Below, one piece after another: positions 58,061-64,000 of a DNA stretch of 64,000 nucleotides. Below the pieces are notes generated by a model. That model made no database searches, was not told the DNA's origin, and saw only the letters and a list, made by a program, of their open reading frames with translations. The position numbers were made by a program, and so were the translations under genes. Source of the DNA: Gloeomargarita lithophora Alchichica-D10 (lineage in GTDB: Bacteria > Cyanobacteriota > Cyanobacteriia > Gloeomargaritales > Gloeomargaritaceae); assembly GCF_001870225.1 (NCBI RefSeq), contig NZ_CP017675.1, positions 2,414,318-2,478,317 on the forward strand, read 5' to 3'. Numbering within the stretch: position 1 is the first letter of the stretch; each line of letters begins with the position of its first letter.

Positions 58061-58555
58061 CTAACTTTCGTTGACTATATTCAAAATTTGATTGTATAGA
58101 GCTGAAGATACTCGAAACTCTGAGGTAGCAATCAAAGCATCCATCAAAGGTTTCACAGCCACAATGAGACCTTTCCGTTTTGCCTCAACCAAAATACCCA
58201 GTAGCCCAGTAATTTTGATCCCCAAGCGGTTAGCTTCTGTTCTGCCACGACGCTCATCAATTAGCAGTAAATCTGCTCCGATTTCCAAAGCTAACGCAAT
58301 TGCTTCCGACTCTCCAGTATCTAATCTCACCTCGCTTTGAAGGCGTTCAACAACCTCACGGTTCTTGATTAATTTGACCTCTAACCAAGTAGCTATTTGA
58401 ACTTCGACACCTCCTGGAACGGGTGGATCAATATCTACAAGTTCACGATATACTGCCTCTGGAATTATGACTTGCCCATACAGGAGAGGTAAGAGCTTTA
58501 ACTGGTCTATTACTGCCAAATTCGTGATTGCTGATGTGTCGCTAATGACAATCAC
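58061..58555 (-). CDS. PIN-domain toxin (DUF3368 type)
   Basis: A 164-residue PIN-domain ribonuclease. The acidic cluster is Asp6 in VISDTSAI, Glu in VYREL, the DTGESEAIALAL segment and LLLIDERRGR. The DUF3368 subfamily is typically paired with a UPF0175 antitoxin, as it is here; the two genes overlap by 4 bp. It should cleave RNA when not bound by the antitoxin. Confidence 0.88.
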   Translation of the reverse strand: MIVISDTSAITNLAVIDQLKLLPLLYGQVIIPEAVYRELVDIDPPVPGGVEVQIATWLEVKLIKNREVVERLQSEVRLDTGESEAIALALEIGADLLLIDERRGRTEANRLGIKITGLLGILVEAKRKGLIVAVKPLMDALIATSEFRVSSALYNQILNIVNES

Positions 58556-58800
58556 AACCGCCCCAACTCCTGTAAGTTTTTCAAATCCAACTCAAAATCT
58601 TCAACATCGTAGGAATACAGTGGGATTTTACGCTGCTTCAAGAGTTGACGAAAAGCATTCAGTGGCATATCTGCTAAACGACTAGCATAACCAATCGTTA
58701 AACGACCAGTTTGAAACAGATATAGGGCAATTTCCTGGCAAAACTCGCCTGGTGTAAGTTGGGAGGCTTGCAGAATTTCATCTGAGATGACAACACTCAT
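58552..58800 (-). CDS. UPF0175-family antitoxin
   Basis: An 82-residue protein with the UPF0175 pattern ALYLFQTGRLTIGYASRLAD followed by a KQRKIPLYSYDVEDFELDL tail. It binds the PIN toxin encoded next and should repress its own promoter through the helix-turn-helix-like N-terminal half. The toxin start overlaps its stop codon. Confidence 0.87.
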   Translation of the reverse strand: MSVVISDEILQASQLTPGEFCQEIALYLFQTGRLTIGYASRLADMPLNAFRQLLKQRKIPLYSYDVEDFELDLKNLQELGRL

Positions 58801-58950
58801 AACAGAGTAACCTTACCGACCACACCTTTAGAGTAACCTAAAAAATCCTGATGCCGATAGTTGACTCTGAGGTATTACCCCACCCAGGCACCAGCAGTAC
58901 AACTGGTTGATTGTGCCGAACAGGGCAAATTGCTGGTCAACCCGATTATC

Positions 58951-59032
58951 TATAGCCATCCTAATTGAATTTTGAACAGTGGTCGCAGGGGGGCACTCCC
59001 CGTAAGTGGTTCCCCAGAATTTCTGTTCGTCA
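58951..59032. repeat. short interspersed repeat, right end missing
   Basis: Begins TATAGCCATCCTAATTGAA and carries the core CAGTGGTCGCAGGGGGGCAC, GGTTCCCCAGAATTTC. The usual ATTGCTATA right end is absent. The roughly 50 bp before it (GGGCAAATTGCTGGTCAACC) recur before the copy at 59608, so a larger unit was duplicated. Confidence 0.65.
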
Positions 59033-59049
59033 AATGGCGGAGTGGTCTG

Positions 59050-59322
59050 TTATGTGGTCTTTCTAAGAATTTTGTCATAATCTTCATGGGTTCCTATCCA
59101 AAACCAAACAATTCCTTCTGACTTTTCTGCTCCTAACGCCCGATAGCTCTCTCCAACTCTAACTGACCATAGCTGACGAGTTCTGCCAACTTTCTTAAAA
59201 TGCAAAGAAGGATGAAATGGGTTTGCAATTAAAATTTCATAATTTTTATCCGCCAGCTTCCTTACCTCTTCTGGTAATTCCTGATAGTGCTTCCAGAATC
59301 GGGGGAGGGTCAAATGCCTCAC
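59050..59322 (-). CDS. RelE/HigB-like toxin, copy A
   Basis: A 90-residue protein of the RelE/ParE-superfamily toxin type: PEEVRKLADKNYEIL, NPFHPSLHFKK, WSVRVGESYRALG and a C-terminal WFWIGTHEDYDKIL. It overlaps the preceding antitoxin-like gene by 4 bp. It is clearly paralogous to the toxin at 62373. Target and exact family (RelE, ParE or HigB) are uncertain. Confidence 0.8.
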   Translation of the reverse strand: MRHLTLPRFWKHYQELPEEVRKLADKNYEILIANPFHPSLHFKKVGRTRQLWSVRVGESYRALGAEKSEGIVWFWIGTHEDYDKILRKTT

Positions 59323-59516
59323 AAAAAGGTTGCCAATCCTGCCGCATACTCTTTATCTACTTCATCTAGTAATTTATCCAGTTTGCCACTTTCTAAGTCT
59401 TGCTCAATTTCTGCATCCCAGGATTTGGCTCGATGCTCTACAAGCCAATCAGTAAGTTTTGATAGCTCTTTCGGCGATAAGTGCAAGATAGCTTCTTCAA
59501 TTTCTTTAACATTCAT
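59319..59516 (-). CDS. antitoxin partner of toxin A
   Basis: A 65-residue protein starting MNVKEIEEAILHLSPKELSK, mostly helical and acidic (QDLESGKLDKLLDEVDKEYA). The size, order (antitoxin first) and 4-bp overlap with the toxin gene indicate the antitoxin. It has no recognised DNA-binding motif and its sequence differs from the partner of the paralogous toxin. Confidence 0.75.
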   Translation of the reverse strand: MNVKEIEEAILHLSPKELSKLTDWLVEHRAKSWDAEIEQDLESGKLDKLLDEVDKEYAAGLATFL

Positions 59517-59607
59517 AGCTAGTTTGAGTAAAAGTTTCTATCTTGATTTTTACACATAACTGGCTAATTTTGCCAAACAGGGCAAATTGCTGGTCAACCT
59601 GCTTATT

Positions 59608-61973
<2,366 letters not shown>

Positions 61974-62145
61974 CCGCCGCTGGGTATTCCCATGTTTATC
62001 TATCCCTGCGTTCGCTGACGTGGGGATAGGTAGCAATACTGGAAAAATGGGATCGTGATTCAGCTTTGTCATGGCTGATAAACGCCAGATTGTAAAATAC
62101 CAAATTGTAAAATAGAGGTGGTCAACCATTATTCCTGAGAAATCC

Positions 62146-62376
62146 ATGTCTTCTGCCGCAATTGCCACGATTGTGAAGATGGTCGAATCCTTACCCGATG
62201 AGTTGCAGGAAAAAGTTGTAGAACACATCCGAGACTATATTGCGGATTTAGAAGCTGAAAAGCGTTGGGATACCTCGTTCCAACGGACACAGGAGAATCT
62301 AGTTGCAGCCGCCCGGAAAGCGAAGCAAGAAATTGCCGCAGGGCAGTCAGTGCCGATGGACTATGGGCAATTATGA
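62146..62376 (+). CDS. antitoxin partner of toxin B
   Basis: A 76-residue helical protein (MVESLPDELQEKVVEHIRDY) with a Lys-rich middle and a VPMDYGQL tail. Its stop codon overlaps the start of the toxin gene by 4 bp. This antitoxin-like form is common next to RelE/ParE-type toxins in cyanobacteria. It does not resemble the partner of toxin A. Confidence 0.78.
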   Translation: MSSAAIATIVKMVESLPDELQEKVVEHIRDYIADLEAEKRWDTSFQRTQENLVAAARKAKQEIAAGQSVPMDYGQL

Positions 62377-62636
62377 AGTCTGCAACGCTACCCTCTTTTT
62401 GGTCGAGATATGCAGAATTAAGCAGTTCCGTGAGGGCAGGGGCGCGCAAAGCCTACCGACTGTGGGCAGAGAACCCATTTCATCCATCCTTGCATTTCAA
62501 GTGCATCAACAGCGAGGAGGGAATTTGGTCGGTGCGGGTGACGCAAAGCCATCGTGCCCTTGGGGTCTTGGCAGGTAACACCGTGACCTGGTTTTGGATC
62601 GGTGATCATGACGAGTACGAGCAATTTTACTCATAA
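62373..62636 (+). CDS. RelE/HigB-like toxin, copy B
   Basis: An 87-residue protein with NPFHPSLHFKCINSEEG, WSVRVTQSHRALGVLAG and WFWIGDHDEYEQFY, the same plan as toxin A at 59050. The ATG at 62373 overlaps the antitoxin stop codon. A longer in-frame ORF starts upstream at 62265 but would lie inside the antitoxin gene and is not needed. Confidence 0.82.
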   Translation: MKSATLPSFWSRYAELSSSVRAGARKAYRLWAENPFHPSLHFKCINSEEGIWSVRVTQSHRALGVLAGNTVTWFWIGDHDEYEQFYS

Positions 62637-62736
62637 GCACCAGCAGTACAATAAATCTTTTGGAGTGGACTGACAAAGTTGATCGGTGTTGCAGTAAAAG
62701 TTAATGACAGCCGCACATCAATAATCTAATGCCCCC

Positions 62737-63054
62737 CTACGGCTCAAGTTCCCGCTTCATCCGCTCTAGGGTCTGCTCCATCTGGGCAAACATCTGGGGC
62801 GGGGTGAGGCCAAATTGCCCCAAAAACGTTTCCAACTGCTTCACCGTCATTTGCGCCATAAAATCCTCCGACAACTCCACCCGCTTGATAAAAATCCGAT
62901 ACCGCTCGAAGAGGGTTTCCATTTGTTCGATGTACAACCGCTTGCCCTCCCGGTCAAACTTGCCGTAATGCCCCCCCAGTTGCACTAAATCCTGATAGTC
63001 CCCGAAAATCTGCTTGGCCTCAGCCTGGACAATTTCCGATTCAAAAAAATTCAT
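62737..63054 (-). CDS. DUF1825 family protein
   Basis: A 105-residue soluble protein matching DUF1825, a cyanobacterial family of unknown function. It starts MNFFESEIVQAEAKQIFGDY and has LYIEQMETLFERYRIF and a Leu/Met-rich C-terminal helix. Size is typical for the family. It is a lone gene facing the small ORF at 63273. Confidence 0.8.
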   Translation of the reverse strand: MNFFESEIVQAEAKQIFGDYQDLVQLGGHYGKFDREGKRLYIEQMETLFERYRIFIKRVELSEDFMAQMTVKQLETFLGQFGLTPPQMFAQMEQTLERMKRELEP

Positions 63055-63272
63055 AACGTATAACCCGCTGTAATAGCCCTTTTCTCCACCTTAACCCCCA
63101 CAAGTCACACCCTGGAGTGGGGAAACCCGCCATGACCAGCCCCAATCTGGAAATTTATAACAGTTTTTGAAGCAAACACTGGACAATCACCCGGAAAATT
63201 CTGTAACATTAGATACAGAAAGCCCAGATTATTTAGCGGCTACCAACTACGTCATACGGAGGGTCAGAGATC

Positions 63273-63470
63273 ATGGATACACAACAACAAGCCCGGTTGC
63301 TGATGATGCAACGGAGTGCCCAGATTCGCAATCGGCAACAAAACCTGCTGGGTCGGACGGCGGCGGAAGCGGGCATCACCCAACTGCACGGCTATTTCGG
63401 CCATATTCAGGGGAAGGTGCAACCTACGTTTCGGATTGACTACGACCACGGCTCTAGTGCCCTGAGCTAG
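63273..63470 (+). CDS. small conserved-looking hypothetical protein
   Basis: A 65-residue basic protein beginning MDTQQQARLLMMQRSAQIRN and ending with a YFGHIQGKVQPTFRIDYDHG segment. A GGAGG ribosome site precedes the ATG and a terminator follows, so it looks real. No family recognised. The 63055-63272 stretch upstream holds nothing else I can call; one short hairpin lies near 63200. Confidence 0.65.
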   Translation: MDTQQQARLLMMQRSAQIRNRQQNLLGRTAAEAGITQLHGYFGHIQGKVQPTFRIDYDHGSSALS

Positions 63471-63495
63471 AATTTTTGCTCAATTCTCAGACTTC

Positions 63496-63529
63496 AGGGG
63501 TGGTTGTTCACAAAACTGCCCCTATTTTT
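63496..63529 (+). terminator. intrinsic terminator after the 65-residue gene
   Basis: A stem of about 10 bp with two G-T pairs (AGGGGTGGTT/AACTGCCCCT) is followed by ATTTTTG, 26 bp after the stop codon. Confidence 0.7.
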
Positions 63530-63610
63530 GTGCCGTTTTATTGGATGCACCAATTTTAATGAATTGAGATTGCCATATCCTAAATTTGGTGCTTGTGCTA
63601 TGTTTAGGCT

Positions 63611-63716
63611 ATGAAATTCGAGTGGGATGAGTGCAAAAATCAAACCAACATTACGCAAGGCACTGTCCCATGAACGCAAATGCTATGAACAATATGTCAA
63701 AAACCGATTGGGCTAG
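63611..63716 (+). pseudogene. brnT toxin remnant with large internal deletion
   Basis: The first codons give MKFEWDECKNQTNI, the N-terminus of BrnT toxins. One base later and in another frame come RKALSHERKCYEQYVKNRLG and a stop codon, the BrnT C-terminus. The core of about 55 residues is missing and the junction is frameshifted. The frame-1 product would end after 20 residues. It is therefore inactive. Confidence 0.72.
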
Positions 63717-63885
63717 GATTGATGTGATGACTGATGAGGATATTGACACCTCGGATATTCCGCCCCTGTCGGAGGAGTTTTTTGCTAGAGCGCAGTTGCG
63801 TATGCCCAAAGCATCGGTCAAGCTATTGGTTCAAGTTGATTCGGAAACTTTTGCTTGGTTTGAAGGACTGGATTTAAGGCTATAG
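63670..63885 (+). CDS. BrnA-like antitoxin, shortened
   Basis: A 71-residue protein: KTDWARIDVMTDEDIDTSDI and PPLSEEFFARAQLRMPKASV are the BrnA pattern. The usual C-terminal ribbon-helix-helix half (WFKAQGxxYQxRI...) is replaced after WFEGLDLRL by a stop codon, so DNA binding is probably lost. It overlaps the brnT remnant as in intact brnTA operons. Confidence 0.7.
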   Translation: MNANAMNNMSKTDWARIDVMTDEDIDTSDIPPLSEEFFARAQLRMPKASVKLLVQVDSETFAWFEGLDLRL

Positions 63886-63920
63886 AAATCTAATTTGATT
63901 TACAAAGGAGTTTGAAACCG

Positions 63921-64000
63921 ATGATTTTACAGCAAGTTATCCAGCCGTCAAATGAAATTAAAGAGATTATTTTCTTGGTTGAAGAAGATACTGAGGGGGG
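63921..64000 (+). CDS. HicB/DUF1902-like antitoxin, cut by the window end
   Basis: An ORF starting MILQQVIQPSNEIKEIIFLV, followed by EEDTEGG at the edge. The EEDxEGG pattern fits small HicB/DUF1902-type proteins of cyanobacteria. AAAGGAG lies 10 bp upstream. Only 26 codons are visible, so the assignment is tentative. Confidence 0.45.
   Translation, partial: MILQQVIQPSNEIKEIIFLVEEDTEG

Noticed and set aside
61990..62035. Hairpin after katG as a terminator
   Set aside because: CTATCCC and GGGATAG arms can pair, but no T-run follows.

Overview
The window is a cyanobacterial chromosome segment of moderate G+C, dense with housekeeping genes. Cyanobacterial markers are an SLH-OprB porin, the RuBisCO regulator RbcR, a high-light-inducible (Hli) protein, a group 1 sigma factor, and lineage-restricted families (DUF3067, DUF1825, DUF1400, the TIGR03492 LpxB-like protein, a YbjN protein). 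The rarity of the HIP1 octamer outside one gene pair and the overall gene style would fit a small unicellular lineage such as Gloeomargarita, but that is a guess. I saw no rRNA, tRNA or CRISPR array.

Layout. 0-9.3 kb: porin, two tandem Uma2 proteins, a minus-strand run (Ca2+/H+ antiporter, CysQ-like phosphatase, DUF3067, LpxB-like protein), a MinD/ParA-like ATPase and the principal sigma factor. 9.3-13.35 kb: an AT-rich acquired island with a PD-(D/E)XK nuclease gene next to a fused methylase-specificity gene, followed by an integron attC-like site, two tiny ORFs and half of a second attC-like site. 13.4-34.8 kb: response regulator, a YHS protein with NPCAGK repeats, a cupin, a cation/proton antiporter, Hli, GH57, CDF transporter, metK, acyP, htpG, hemW, dxr, cysteine desulfurase, a CHASE2-Ser/Thr kinase and proA. 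34.9-36.1 kb: a gene split by a 181-bp non-autonomous transposon with 4-bp target duplications, beside a second repeat type. 36.2-55.4 kb: zinc-ribbon protein, BcsA-like glycosyltransferase, diadenylate cyclase, uppS, rbcR, coaE, RNase II/R, recR, msrB, guaA, folE, ABC exporter, ssb, ribD and a SafE/MsrQ-like membrane fusion. 55.4-64 kb: accessory DNA with a Zur/Fur-like box ahead of a CobW GTPase and a WD40 gene, a second copy of the 181-bp element, at least three toxin-antitoxin pairs, katG, a decayed BrnT/BrnA pair and several copies of a short repeat family.

How it fits together. Most genes serve core metabolism (SAM, isoprenoid, purine, folate, riboflavin, CoA and proline synthesis), envelope building (UppS, GT2, porin), ion and metal balance (Cax, CDF, CobW) and stress defence (HtpG, KatG, MsrB, Hli). 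The most notable items are the attC-bordered restriction-modification island, the transposon-split gene whose reading frame is restored exactly by removing the element plus one target copy, the SafE/MsrQ-like fusion with its periplasmic partner, the Cys-repeat YHS protein, and the transferred-looking CobW-WD40 pair.
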